Shown: positions 44,406 through 58,300 of the stretch, in pieces
Position numbering within the stretch: the first letter of the stretch is position 1
How the letters are laid out: each line of letters begins with the position of its first letter
Origin: Strongylocentrotus droebachiensis
Lineage: Eukaryota; Echinodermata; Echinoidea; Camarodonta; Strongylocentrotidae
Direction of reading: 5' to 3'
Length of the DNA stretch: 64,000 nucleotides
Assembly (NCBI GenBank): GCA_035222895.1
Contig: JAVYIG010000609.1
Location: 372,001-436,000 of the forward strand
Notes under the pieces: model-generated
What the model was told of the DNA's origin: nothing
The model's input: only the letters and a program-made list of their open reading frames with translations
Databases searched by the model: none
Program-made: the position numbers and the translations under genes

Positions 44406-44998
44406 AAGGGACCAGAAAGTGAGGGATCATGGGGAAAGTTTATCATACAGAATTTGCAAAATGCCTGTTTGCATTATAACCCATCCGTCGTGCGAGGCCG
44501 TCGGACTAACTGTAATAAATGTTCGGACAGTACGAAGTTGACCGACTCAGTCCATTCAAATACTTCGGGTTCTGGCATTTCTCAACAATACTTGGTCTTT
44601 AACGTTAGACTCTTAACAGGTCTCACCATATTCACTATCGAAGAAACGACTTGTATACTAATGCTCCAACATTTCCAAATACAAAACACAGGCTAGTTTA
44701 CTTCTGGTTGTTTAGCCTAACCTTGGAGAAAATCCAGGTCTCGCAATATCTTTATTTGCTTTTCCCCCAGACAGTTTGTCGCCGGGGATTATGTAACACC
44801 CATCAGGCCCTCTCTCTAACGCCCGCAGTCACATTTCCGCTGTACTGCACCTTATGGAAATGGCAAAAAGAACTGTTTTCTACACGTCGTGCGGGCCCGC
44901 AGTGGAAATGTGACTGCGCCATCAGAGAGCTGGCTATGTAATTGTTTCATCCGAGGATACCATGCCTTTCCCCATGATCTCTCACTTTCTGGTCCCTT
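44406..44998. mobile_element. Inverted-repeat element, 593 bp, with internal hairpin
   Basis: Terminal inverted repeats of about 33 bases: AAGGGACCAGAAAGTGAGGG then ATCATGGGGAAAG at left, with the complement ending GGTCCCTT at right, two mismatches. Inside, 44824-44842 and 44900-44918 form a second inverted repeat (CGCAGTCACATTTCCGCTG). No clear target duplication and no convincing coding; the 80- and 96-codon frames inside are by-products. Confidence 0.75.
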
Positions 44999-45002
44999 TA
45001 AT

Positions 45003-46050
45003 GCATCAGAAAACAATATTTTAGTTCAGAATATCGTAGAGGAATAATTATTTGATCAAGTTTTCCATTTTAGAGTTCATGGGAATGCAACAGAAGTGTG
45101 AGATATATTTCAGATCAGAATTTTTTCTCGATATTGATTACTTTCAGTGATATTTCTAGTCTCACTTTGTCATTGATTGGAGTTTTAATAGTATCTTTCA
45201 TTGATGGGAATTCTTGTTTTACTAATTTCTATTCAACACAAATTACAGTTATATATTATCAAGGCTTTTAAACTATGAGGATTTTAGTTCATTCAATCGA
45301 GAATAATGAGCTTGATTACGATAGCTAAATGTTGGTACATAAATACGTAGAACATTCTAAAATGTTTAACATGCTTAATTCATGTACATATGTATCATAA
45401 CATGTATCATATCATATCGTTTTACTTGCATTGTAAAAAAAAAGGAAAAAGAAATTATGTCCAGCGCTTGCCTATTGCATCATTTCATGTGGTGCTTCAA
45501 AGTGTGATTCTTTGATGTGCCGTTGTGAAAAGAAAAGCATATCATATTTTGAAGAATAAAAGTTTTGACATTTAAAATAATTACATAAATCTTTATGTTC
45601 ATTTTCAGTGTACATTAATTCAAGCTGTATGATTTTATTAATATTTGCAGAAAAATCATTTGGGTATTGTACAAGAACATATAAAGTACATTTGACTTTT
45701 AGTTGAAAATATATATATTTAAAGAAGAATAAGCCACACAGTACAATTTTGGTTTAGAAGAGAGTGTAGGAGAGTCGGAGCGAAAGAGGGTGAGAAGCAT
45801 ACGGTAGATCCAGAGAGCTTCTTGCTTCTGGTAAACAAGTGACTGTAGATATTAATATAGTAGTACTGCTTAATAAATTCACATGTACATGCATTGCAAT
45901 TTTAATCAGTTGCTATTCACATTCAGTTTGTCGCATAGACAATACATTTCAGAACTAGCGGTCGAAGAATTTGAATGAATGCATCTTGACAAGATATATA
46001 GAAAAAAAAATGAAATTGGTTTAAACAGTAATGAACACATTTAGAAAATA
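45003..46050. other. AT-rich noncoding DNA
   Basis: Nothing recognised beyond short A-runs. Confidence 0.45.
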
Positions 46051-46175
46051 ACAAGGTGCTTGCGACCAAGCCAATTAACCCATGTGCACATGTTTGAAAC
46101 AGGGACGGTAGTAGAATTGCGTCTTTAAAAGGGAATCTCGTATATGTGCTCGTTATAACGGGAGTAGACTGTGTA
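46051..46175. mobile_element. Diverged relative of the 42.98-kb MITE
   Basis: Shares AAGGTGCTTGCGACCAAGCC, CCAATTAACCCATGTGCACA and the terminal CTCGTTATAACGGGAGTAGA with the element at 42977-43113. The left end is not preserved. Confidence 0.5.
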
Positions 46176-46189
46176 TATGATTCCCTAAA

Positions 46190-47280
46190 TTCCTTCACAT
46201 GTCCCCTTTCACATGTCCCTCTTAGGTACCTTCCCCCTTATAAAACCACCTCTCATTTGGGACCCTTTGAAATAAAATTTAAATTCCCCCCCCCCTGCCC
46301 CCCCCCCCCCCCCCACTAACGCAACCCTTGTTACGCTGTCCCATATCCCCCTTTTTTTTTTTTTTTTTTTTTTTCTTTTTTGCTGCGTTACATGCATGCA
46401 GGCTCATGGTTTCTTTTTTAAATTTTTTATGGATGATCAGTTAATCACAAGTATTTCCTTACACCACACTGACTGGCTTCACAGTTTCTACATCGAAAGC
46501 ACATGAGAATAAAGATAACCACTCCATGCAGGCCAGTTACATGGGCAATGAGAAAATTATCTGAAATTTCAGAGAATGAGGCCTTTCTGAGACTGAAGTA
46601 TTCTAATTTTTAAAAAAAAGGGAAAGAAAAAAAAGTGTAACTTACAGATGGGACACCCATCACAGATTCAAAGGGCATGCTTACAAGGGAAATGCATAAT
46701 AATGCAGGTACAAGGGCCACTTTGTCAAAGTATAAGGTGCCCGTAGCAACTGTGACAATTGATATTAAAATGGCACTTGGAATAAGTAAGGAAAGGGTGC
46801 GCACTACAGCGGCGGATCCAGGATTCGAAAATAGGGGCCGGGCGCAGCCCGAAAATTTGAAGAACGGGGGGGGGGGGGGTGGCAGGCGATAGTTTTCTGA
46901 TATTAGGCCTACATGTACGTGAAAATGTACGTGAAATTAGTGGTTTCCAAACAAGGGGGCGCAACAGATCTGCCACTGTATGTAGCGGAATGGGGGGGGG
47001 GGGGGGTATAGACACACTATGCTATGGCTCTGTTTAACACTAACTTTTGTCGGCTAGTACCAAGGGTTGAAAATTCAACAAAATATGTCGGGTTTTTTTT
47101 TTTATTCTGCCGGACACGTCTTTTACTTGAGGAATTTTCTTTCTCTTCTTTTCTTTGTTTTATTTTTTTATTGGTCCTTCTTAATTATCAGCTCGACCAC
47201 TCATTTCTTTTTGTGTTGACCCCGGCCCCCCCCCCCCCCCCCCCCACCCCACCCCGCATCTCTTTCATTTAAACTACATG
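46190..47280. repeat. Homopolymer-rich repeat debris
   Basis: Holds C-runs (about 46287-46313), a T-run (about 46351-46374), G-runs (about 46866-46879 and 46992-47006), another C-run (about 47226-47245) and a GCGGCGGATCCAGGATTCG end typical of the C-run MITE family. No exon seen. Confidence 0.55.
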
Positions 47281-47689
47281 TACATCATGCATGCAGCCCA
47301 CATGCATAATTAGATTCTGTGATGAAGCCCGGTAATAGGTGGTTGACGTAACACGATATCATATAAAGCAGCATTCAAACCAAATTAGAATTAAGGCATG
47401 ATTAGAAAACACCCCGACATCTGCTTTTACAGGCAAACTAAGCCTATATGGCAACAACTGCCCTTTTTGCTAGACCACCCAGTCCCCGTAGCTTCGCGAC
47501 GGCGCTGTCTATAGTTACTGTTTGTGGTCAATCATTGGCCGCAATTATCAACATATTTGAACAACGGGAATCTGCATTTCTATACAAAGTTCTCAAATTG
47601 GCAATCGTTGGTGTAGCTAATTTGGAGAAGTTTGATTGGTTGCAAAGGCCGACCAGAATAGTTCATTTTGCTTTAGGGGTGTACCATGG

Positions 47690-47990
47690 CGTGTATTCAA
47701 TAATACGTGAGCACGCACGCTCTCCGATGAGATTCGGAACGAATCGCCTGGCCGGAACCGATCGCCTGTGACTAGCGGAACGAATCTACGAATCCGGAAC
47801 AAATCGGCGGGTACATATCCAGGCGATCGGTTCCGGAGGAACCGATCGCCTGCACGGAACAAATCGCCTATGACACCGGCAGATTTTGTGACGGGAACAA
47901 TATCTGCCGGCGGATTTTGTTCCGCAAACACGATCCGCCAGTCACACTAAACGCCGTCACACCGGCGCACGCAGTGCACTTACGCATACA
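47690..47990 (-). repeat. Palindromic GGCGAT-module array, copy 3 (densest)
   Basis: About ten modules of the form GGAACRAATCGCC, GGAACCGATCGCC, GGCGGATTTTGTTCC or their complements lie within 300 bases in both orientations. A 15-bp-arm hairpin at 47820-47852 (AGGCGATCGGTTCC with a 3-base loop) is included. The right end, read on the minus strand (GCGCCGGTGTGACGGCGTTT, GGCGGATCGTGTTTGCGG), matches copy 1 at 25.66 kb. Confidence 0.7.
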
Positions 47991-48895
47991 GTTTTCTAAC
48001 GAGACCGTACGTGCTACAACGAGGGAAGAACGTACACGTAGTGCCTCGCTAGAAAATTGGACGAAACTCGGAAATCTATGCGACAATCTGCGCTCAAGCG
48101 TAGGCTGAGCAACGTCGGCAGAGCGCACGATCTCATATTTATCTCCGCTTTTGCTGGTTCATTTTTCCCCGTTCAAAATTGCATTTGAGGTAGCAGTTCA
48201 TTTTCAAATTTCTGGTAATAAAATCAAATTCTAAATAAAACATGAATCAAAAGGACATGTGCACTGATATGCGCAGTCATACAAGCTGGTCAGTCATACT
48301 AGGGCTTAATCCGATACAGCTGCTAAACAGCCGGTCGAAACGTGATTGACAGCTCTCTCCGCGTGAAGAAGGGGGAAAAGTTTCCTGAAGTGAGTCAAAT
48401 CTGAAATTTGTTCGTGAGTTTCAATATCATATCTCCGGTATTACTTGCCCGATTTTTGTGCTTTGAAGTTTTTTGGGGTAAATGAATCCCTAAGAACAAA
48501 TTTCGGGAGAAAAAAACACAGATTTGTGTAACTTTGGGATTTTTTTCTTCACATTTTCTCTTCAGCCAGACTCTGTTGACGGGTCTTATCAGCGCGTCGT
48601 TGGCAATGGATTAGGAAAGTGATAAGATCGGGAGGTCCTTCTCTGGGCTCGTTTTCAAACTCTATGAGACAATTCCGAGTTAGGGACACTAAAGTCGGAA
48701 TTTCTCTAGCGAGGAATTTTCGTAATGAATAAGTAAGTTTTAAAAAGCTTTTTAATCGTAGATGAGATTTTCTTTTAACCTTCAAAATCCCCTTTCAAGA
48801 CAAATATGCAATAGTAATTAAAGCAACAGATAGCATTGCCCGCTGAAGGCATCTGAAGGTATAATGGTGAAATAGGTTTTTTACTTTCATAGGTT

Positions 48896-49336
48896 GCGTT
48901 TATCTAGCAAATTTTTGGCTAGAATCAGGTTTCTCAAACGTCCTTCAGGCAAATTTAGAAGTAGATAAACGCAAAGCCTTTTTCAAATGTCTTTAGATAT
49001 GGGCATATCTAAAGACGCAAAAAGGTGCGTTTTGAATGTGACATACAGCCAGAATCACGTTTCTGAGAGATCGATAAACGCAAAGCTGTTTTGAACCTCA
49101 CATACAAATAGGATCACCCAGGTGTTGCGTACAAGCATGTGTGTTAAGTTGACCTCCGAGAAACTGTCTGCTTCCCGGGTCAAAACAGCTGGGCAGACAC
49201 AAGGCCTTTATTTTGAATCGGGAAGGGTCAATAAATGCGACATCCCGCAAATCACGATCGTATAGTGGGGTATGATAGTGGGGTTCGATAGTGGGGTACG
49301 ATATGTACATATCTAGTGGCAAGCCTAGATAAACGC
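48896..49336. mobile_element. Inverted-repeat element with GCGTTTATCTAG ends, 441 bp
   Basis: Ends are GCGTTTATCTAG and CTAGATAAACGC. The word AGATAAACGCAAAGC or a close form also occurs inside at about 48963 and 49073, and 48990-49015 is a hairpin with perfect 11-bp arms (TCTTTAGATAT) and a GGGC loop. Near 49260-49310 a GATAGTGGGGT unit is repeated three to four times. Non-autonomous DNA element. Confidence 0.6.
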
Positions 49337-52300
49337 GCTCATAATGATTTCAATTTTTTTTTTACAGATCCTTTTTTTCTCCTGGACAGAGTGAAGCAAA
49401 CTTAGATAAAACTCAGATTATACTCAGTAAATTATGAATGATATTCAGGACAGTATAGTGGTTAAGCAAGGACTTGAACCGAGACCCAATTATCTAGGGT
49501 CTATAGAGCCTTCGCCAATCAGAAAATGATGTTTCATTTCCAGTCCTTTTGTCCATACTGCCTTCATCCTGCTGTAATAATTACCTACAATTGTACATGT
49601 TCGTCATATGCTGATTGCTTTTAACTAGTGATCATTGGAAACTAGCTATACCTTTCACAAGCTTATCAGAATTGATTAGCTGAATAATTCAGGTATAAAT
49701 CTGCCCTTGACACGGATTTGTTGGCTGTTTGTTTACCTTAGAAATCATTTCTATTTATAATGTTATGGCTTTGCTCAGATACAATCTGTTGTACTTCGAA
49801 ACCTTGGATGTGATTGCATTATGATCTATACAATCTTTCCTCTGTGGGTTACAAAGAGTTTGGCAATCACAGTGTAAGATACTTGTATTTCCTATCAATA
49901 GTTATCATGTATCTCTGGCTTGAGTAATGATTGATTTCATTTTAATTTGTTTTCATGTTGATTTGTAAAATATTCAGCACTGGTGTCCTAAGTGCATGCA
50001 GGCAGGATTAGTTAGATCTTTTGAAGCAAAAGGTATATGCATCATATGGATTAATAAGCTAAGTATCAGGGCCCTCACCCTCAGGGAGAACAATATGAAT
50101 ACTGACGAGGCTACCCTAGGTAAAATTATTAAAAAATTAAAAAATGTCAAATTATTCAAGGTTTTAGGTTGACGGAGAAAGCTCTTTTCAGAGAAATTAC
50201 CTATTGATGTTACAAGAGATTGGTTTAATACAAAAAAAACTTTTAGGTATTGTTAAAAAAATGACCACTTTGGGGGGATGGGGGGAGGGGGGCAATTAAC
50301 ATGCACAAAGGTACTAGATAAATTTGATGGTTAATATTGTCTAGTCCACAAGGGACAAAAGGATTGTTTTGTAATTAAATTTTTCTTTATTTTTATGCTC
50401 TATACTTTTAATCTTAATTTTAATAAGAATTGGGTGAAAAATAAGGAGGAGAAATTTGATAATTCATTATTTTGGGTTGCACTACCCGTATCTTGAGTCT
50501 TACAGTATAACCCCTATTCCTGTAGTCTTGAGAACGTCTTTGATTGTAAGGTCAGAGGTTGTCAACTATCCAAGAACCTTGATATAGATACATGGCAGCT
50601 GAGCTTCTTGCAGAATGCTGTTAATCTGCTAGTACTTGCATGACGCAAAAAGTGCTAATGGTCTTAGTCATACATGTTCAGCAACATTACTCATGCGGTT
50701 CGCTTCTCAAGGAGCTCATTTACTCACAAACGGCTGGTCAACGACCTTGGCAATCTGCCAAAAGAGGAGCTAGTGCCCATGCTGTACACCTCTCCTAATT
50801 ATGTCATTTGCGTATCTATCAGTCAGGTGTAATCCACAAAATCCTCCAAATCCTCCAAAAGCACTTACACACTCTCCTGATTAGAAAGTAGATGTAGTTT
50901 CTGAAAAATTACAAGGTATATATTGCTACATGGTAATTTAACAGAAAATATGAAATAAATCATCAAAATATTACCCAACTAGGTATATTTCGCGAACTTC
51001 AAGAATAGATTTTGCCTGTGTTTAGAAAAGTATGAGTTATGTTTGATTACCTATTATTTTATTGAATATTTGAACAATAAACAGAATCTTTAACTAGATC
51101 AATATTAACATTTCAAATGAAGAATTATCTTTCGAAAGTATAGAAACATCTGATATACTGCATATGTTATCAAAATGTCATGCTAATTCCATTAGGCAAA
51201 CGGCCATTAATCATTTCTATTTCCGTATTTTTCTTTGAAGCTCATTTATAAATGTGGCCAAATATGGTCTGGTGATTAAAAATGATATTTGCATTCTACC
51301 ATTGCCAGACTAACTAATATCAATGACTTTTTTCCTACTGGTAACTCCTTGATATTATTTACAGCATCTTGATGATTATCTAATAACTTTTATTTTGGCA
51401 AAAAAAAGAAAGAAAAATGTTGTTTTTCAGCACATATCTTACAATTAATGAGAATGTATTCTTCAAATGATTGCCAATTTTCCACGGTGCCCCATCTTCT
51501 AACAGATTCAAAGAATGCTGTCAATCTTTTAATTTTTATGTCTGATAGTCTACAATAACCAGTTAACCAACACAACTTTTTTTTTTTTTAAATAAAACTC
51601 TAAACAATCCTTTGAAACACAAGATTTTCAAGAAATCAACCAATACCCAGTTTTATTGCCCATATAAATTATGTTCTGATTTCATAATATCTAATCATGG
51701 TCACACGTTTCAGTGGGTGATGCATAAAACCATTGTAACTGCCTCAGTTTCATTTTCTTTTAAAGTGTTGCAATCATGTTTTGATTTTCATCATCAGGAT
51801 CATAGTGCACTTCTTCGCAAAAGTTCAAGAAAACACTGGCTCTATTCCAAAGATTGTAGTCTCATAGTAATGCCTTATCTTTTGAGCAAGTCATGTCTGA
51901 GTAACATACTCTACCATAAAAAACATTTATTCATAATGTTTGCCAAATCCTGCTTTTTGTCATAAGGGGCTGTCTTATTAGGCTTAATGCTCATGGGGTT
52001 TGCTACTTAAAGAAGAAGATAAGGTTGCCATGCCATCCCATTTCACAAAGATAAACATTAGTAAAAGCTTAACACTTACACTTATGAAGTGTGAACGTAT
52101 CCGAAGAGTGAATGTATTAAGTCTTTAGTTATAGAATTAGACCATAAATATATAAAAACACCCTTTTCCTCATTATACTGTATCTCTCAGTTATGATATG
52201 TTGCATTGAACTATTTTTATATGAATTAATTTGAAATTTAGGTCTAAATGAACCTTAACTATATACATTTCTCTAAAAAGTGAGATTTTACATTTGATCT

Positions 52301-55300
52301 GTAAATTAAACTTTATTTTGAGAATATACCATGTAGCCATCACTCATTACTGCTGTATTGTATTGTAGTAAAGGATAAATGAACATAACACATGATAAAC
52401 GAGCAAAGACATAATACAATTGGTTTGTTTGATGGCCAGAGTCATTGAGCAAATCTTGAATCTAAAGGAAAGAGAACAAAGATAGCATATGAGAACAAAC
52501 TGTCAAGAAATGTAAATGAGTCCATTGAGTATTTATGAGTTATTACAATGTTTATTATTGCTGAATTCAAATATTACCTATTCTTTAATGTATATGAAGA
52601 GACCTAATTAGAAAATAATCATTAGAACATAAATTAAATCTGCATACCTCTGTACTCAATGGCAACAGTGCAACTGTTCGTGGCTGCAGGTGTGACTATT
52701 GATTCTGGGACTTGATTGTATAAACTAAATTATAGTAAAAAATATGCCAACATTTGTAGACTTCAATGAAATGTAATTAACTGATGCCTATGTTAATCAC
52801 TGCTTTTATTTATTATTGTACAGTATGTAGAGAAAGCTGAGGAAATTAGTTTTGAGTACCCTGATGGAATACCGTGCCGAAAAATGCGATAAATAATTGC
52901 CAAACCAAAATGGTCTGATCTGCCAGGTTATCTCGGTTCAAAGTCAGGATAGAGTCATCAGTATTTTGGGTGCAGTTTGCCAAAATCCTGTGCTTACATC
53001 TCCTGTTTAACCATGATCAAATCTGTCATTTGTATGTGCCCAACTATCAGCTTCCTGCGGTGCTATATATATCATCCCGCTCTCCATTCGCCTGCATGTC
53101 CGTGGAAAAATCAGATTCTGAAAAATGTCATCAGGTCGATGTGTATGTATGATGCCAAGTATTCTGCTTCCTGTAAAACATTTATCAGTTTGGTGCTGCT
53201 TATAAGTATCGGCTTGCATGGTGATGTAGATATAGAGTAGGTCTCTCTCACATGGTGCAACCATAGACCTACTGTATATTTATCAGTTTGCTTCAAAATA
53301 TAGTGAAGCAGTGCTGCAGTTAAGTTGCTTGATCAGCAACATTGATGTTTGCCCATTTTACATTTGTAGAGTCAGACTGCATGCACTATAAATATCCACA
53401 GTCCTGAATATTTGATAAAAAAATGCAGAGATAAATCCAACCTAACCTGAGTACTATTTATCTCTTTCATGGTACTCCTAGTCCCAACATGATTGATTGC
53501 ACACGTCAATTACAGTAGAGGGGGGTATTTTCAGACACATTAATGCAAATTAATTTTAATGAATCAATTGAATTTAATCACTGAAAATAGAGGACAGTAA
53601 TATGACATTTTCATAGTACCAGTACTGCAATATCATTTGTTTTGGTCCACAATTTTGTATTGTATGTACTTAACAAAATTTGTAAGATTTTTTTTTTTTT
53701 TTAATGTAATTGCAAAAGAAAAAGAACAAAGCAGAAATGAATAAAATAATATCTTGATGTAAAGAGTTGAAATGCTTACACAAAAATAGAAACTGTGACT
53801 TTTATTTGTAGTTTACAAAACACAACTTGAGATAGTGTGTTGATAAATGAAATATTGAGTGGAAGAAAAGTATGTAGCAGCAATATCCGACATATAGATA
53901 TGCCGGTAAGCATATTCTATTTCTAAGAGATCTGATCATTGATTATTTGTCAATGATTTTCATAAACTTTAAATATAAAGTGTACACAAACTAGTACCAA
54001 TTCAAATTAGAAAATGGAATATGCAATTGTTGATGTGTAATTACTCTTCTTCCAAAATTTCACAATCTTTAGCAGTAATAAAATATAGCTTATATAAGGG
54101 TCAAGTGCCTCTTGCTAAAACTGTTTTAAATCAAATACGTGATTTTCAAAGAATTTTCCAGATTTTTATCCTGGATTTTGTTTTCACCTTCAAGTGTTTC
54201 AGAATAAGATGCTCTTGATTAGAGAATGAAAATTTTTGCGTATGGAATGGATTACGTTGGGCGTCTTGCCAATACTCTTGGGCATAATTATTTATTCATA
54301 GAAGAACCTACGCTTCTTGTGGAAGAGGGCAATATCTTCTATAAAAATGATTGCACTTAAACTTAAATATTGAAGGTGGATGTTTTCTACAAAAGGTTTG
54401 TATTAAAAAATAACATAAAGTCATGGTCAGTAAAATACTTAATGAGTTTAAATGAAAACAATCAATCATTTAATCCCTTTGAGATTAGCAGCAAATAGAA
54501 GAAAAAAAAAATGTGGTTGACCATTTCCACATTACATGTAAAACCTGTCATCGATTGCGGTAGTGACACCTTGCGAATCCTGATGAAGTATAAAGCCCAG
54601 ATAGCTATGTATGTCTCTTATCGCTCCCTCTCTTTCTCCAAAGTCCCCTGGGATAAAATTATGGACAATTAATTAAGTGATTAGTGGCTAATAGACTGCA
54701 GTAGGAAAGGAGGAAATGATGATTTGGGGGGTTTGAGGCGTGGTGACAGGGTCGTGACAATAGGGGCCATTTAATTCTGCCCTCATAGACTTGCAGGAAG
54801 GGTGCGATCACGACTGAAGAGTGGTTTGAGTGGCCCTCCGAAGTATCGTAGATTTCTAGTAGAGACATGGATGATTCGTTAGTACAGGTAAATATCTAAA
54901 ACGTTAATAAAACAGTCTAAGATGTGGGGCTTCGTAGATGTTCAGTTAACCAAGGGAAAATGCAGTCATTTAAATTTTAAATTAATCTAAAAGGATTTGA
55001 ATATATTTGCCTTATTTACAAGTGCATTTCATACTGAAGCCAGAGTAAAGAGAGAGAGAGAAAGGGGGGGGGGGATTAACTTGAATCAATGTTGCTGTTG
55101 AATTTGATATATCATCAGGCTTGGATTGACAAAATCGTAACTTTACGCTATTTTTAACACCATGGATGTGTTTACACTTTTGTTTGATATCTCCTCCCAT
55201 GATCAACACCTTCTAAATATGTTCTTTAATTCTGTTGATGAAGAATTCAGATAAAGCATTAAAGTGTACCTGAATATAAACCTGCATTGCACTAGGTAAT

Positions 55301-58300
55301 CAGCTTTTGGATACAAAATGTGATGTTAATCTCGCCATCTTTGTCAGAAAAATGTGTGATCCACCCCTTTGGATGCAATTAGGAGCAGCTCTGTGCGATC
55401 CAATCAGTTTAGGATTGAATTGCACAGCCTGTTCCGGTCTCTTTATCTCTTAATCAACCTCATTACCCAAAGGAGCACCGGCATCCCTTAATTTGAAACC
55501 GCTTTTTCATCAATGATACAGGCTGTTATCCCAACTTGAGTGAAGACAATCCTTACACTCATGGCCTCTCCTCTTCACATTAATTCTTACATGCTATTAG
55601 CATTTTGAATCAGCACCACCCCCTTAATTACAATATTTACAGGATGGAATGACACAGCCTTATACCGACCCTCTATCAGACATCACCTTCACTACCCTAG
55701 GGAGTAACCAACCCTTAATCAGATACCCCTCTTCCACCACTGATACACGCTATTACCCCTTCTGGGAATAGGCAGTTCCTACTTTACTCCTAAACCCCCC
55801 TTCTTCCAGCGAACTCCTCCCCCTCACCACCCCCCAGGGAAGGACCAACCCCAGTAATGAGTTAACAGGTGTCTTCCTCATGGTTCGATATGACTTTACG
55901 GATCACTCACACATCCAAGGCAAGGCTCTATTACTCCCCCATTCACCAGTCATTGGCGTGATTGGATTATTCTCAAATGTTTCAGATTAGTGGCTGAAAG
56001 TGATAGCAAAGTGGTTATTTCAACTGATTATCTCCTAAAGTCATTGCACTTAAAGACAGAGCTTAGTATTTGAAACTGCCTAGAAATCAAATATAGTTGC
56101 AGTTACTAAGCCTTAGGAAGTTTATCATAGGAGATAGATTCTTCCCTTTCATGTTGTTTTCACTCATCTTTGATTTGATAAACTTCACTTTTGTTATTTA
56201 TAGCATCAGCTTAGATGGATTGTCTATTTATAATGTTAATGTATCTCAAATAGGCTCTAAATTTTGTCACTCAACATTAAACAGGAAAAGAAAACCAAAA
56301 ACCACACTCCTATTTTGAGTATCAGCTCATTATTCTTATCAATTTCCTGTTATGAAATACCACATATTTTGCAGTCATTGATTTTAGTATGCGGTAAAAA
56401 TAAGAAATAAGCAATACATTGGGTACATACTATGGATTTGGTCAAAAGCCAAATAGTTTTCCTTTCCCAAATATATATGAGACTGACTTGAATTAAAGTA
56501 GAAGAGGGAAGGAGGGGAGGAAGGATGTTTTAATAGTGAGAGATGTAAGTCAGAAGAATAAAGATAAACCTAAGGAATGGAATTGATATGAATTGTTTTA
56601 TTGCAGAATTTTATGACCTGTATTATATTTGTGTGAGGTATGACATTATTGCAACATCACATGAAATGAATTAAGTTTAGAACATGTCAGCCGAAGATGT
56701 GTGGTGTTTTATTTTTAAATGAATTTGTTTTAATTTAATTTATATTTAACTTAATTTACTATTTTATTATTTTATTTCACTATTTGATACGATTTCTGTA
56801 TGATATTTTAAATAATCTGCTGTAATTGGCATTTGTGTAATGATAATTCTGACCTCTGGAGTATTTGTTAGTAGAATTAGGATAAATCAAAAACAAAACA
56901 AGGCAAGGTTTGGAGATATGGAGATCAAAGTTCAAAGGAACAAATAAATTATGTGGAGAAACCAGGGGGGAAATAGGGAAAATATCATAGCTGTAATAAA
57001 GCTTCTTAATATTCCTGCCAGACAGGTTCTCTGAAAAACACTTCCTGTCAAAAAATGTGGCAGGACTACAAGATATCATACAGCCCTAATTATAATATCC
57101 ATGCAAATTGTATGTCCATTTATCTTGATTTTCCGGGATGGATATCTTCTGAAATATATGCTAAACCATTATATTTCTGGATAATATTTTCTCAAGGCAG
57201 ATCAGGATGACAATATCCCCTGTACCATATTTGAATTTATATCTGAATAAAACTTCTGATTTTTATTTTTTTATTTTTTTAAGCAATGTGTGTGTGTGTG
57301 AGGGGTAAAGAATAGGAGGTTGATTCTGTAGTCTTTTCTCTCTTTCAAAGTCCTACAATTTTTGCTCACTTTAATTTGTCTGTTTTTATTTTTGTTTTGT
57401 TTTGCTTTTTTATTTAAATTGACTTGGTATCGGATTGGACACCCTTATAATTGTGAATTGCCTTTTTACAAATATATTACATATTTCTCAAGCATTGTAT
57501 TCTAAATGTTATTTGATTTTGAATACAATGGTACAATGTAGTGTGAATTGATGTTGAGAAATTGTTGTAAACATGCACAATTCGGCCTTTGGCTGCAAAA
57601 CAATGTCAAATATAACTGTTATTGAATTGAATTGAATTACCTCTAATTGAAGAGGTAATTCATACAACCAAATTGGTAGTAGCTTTGAATTGTAATTTAA
57701 ATGATGCACTTTTTTTCTGTCACTTTATTTCTGTATTAGAATCATACTTCACCTTTCAACGACCTGTTAGTTCAATGTAGAATGATCTATGCTGGATCAA
57801 ATCTGTGCATTTTTATACATGGGATTACAGCCTCTGCTAATTCAGATTATACTTATACCACAGTTGTTTCACTGGCACTTGTAGAGGATTACAATACACA
57901 TGAATGATCAAGCGGATTAAAAGCCTTGGTGGAATTGAAAAAGACTAGGTCATGAGCGCCTGTATGAATGTGAATCATTTCATTGACGTGTTTCTCATCC
58001 GAGGCGTGTTTGCATTATGATAACATTCTCTTCCTATATGGAAGCATTGTCATGGTCGAGGTGAAAGAGAGTTCATGAGTATTTATACCTGTGATGAAAG
58101 GGTTTTATTAAGAATGTGTTTGAGGGAAGATAGCATTAAAAAGACCAAGAGTTCTAGGTCTATGTGATAAATGTGGATAATAGAAAATAACACGGTCTCC
58201 ATTCCTTCCTTGGGGAATAAAATCACATCAAATCCTTTTTGACAATGGTTGTTCCTATTTAATCATATTTTATTTCAGGAGGCATCACATTATCCATTTC

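Noticed and set aside
44454..44941. Two overlapping frames of 80 and 96 codons
   Set aside because: They lie wholly inside a non-autonomous inverted-repeat element and show no conserved pattern.
47448..47771. 107-codon plus-strand frame and 104-codon minus-strand frame
   Set aside because: They run into the palindromic module array and lack splice or family support; both strands being open here reflects GC-rich repeated modules.
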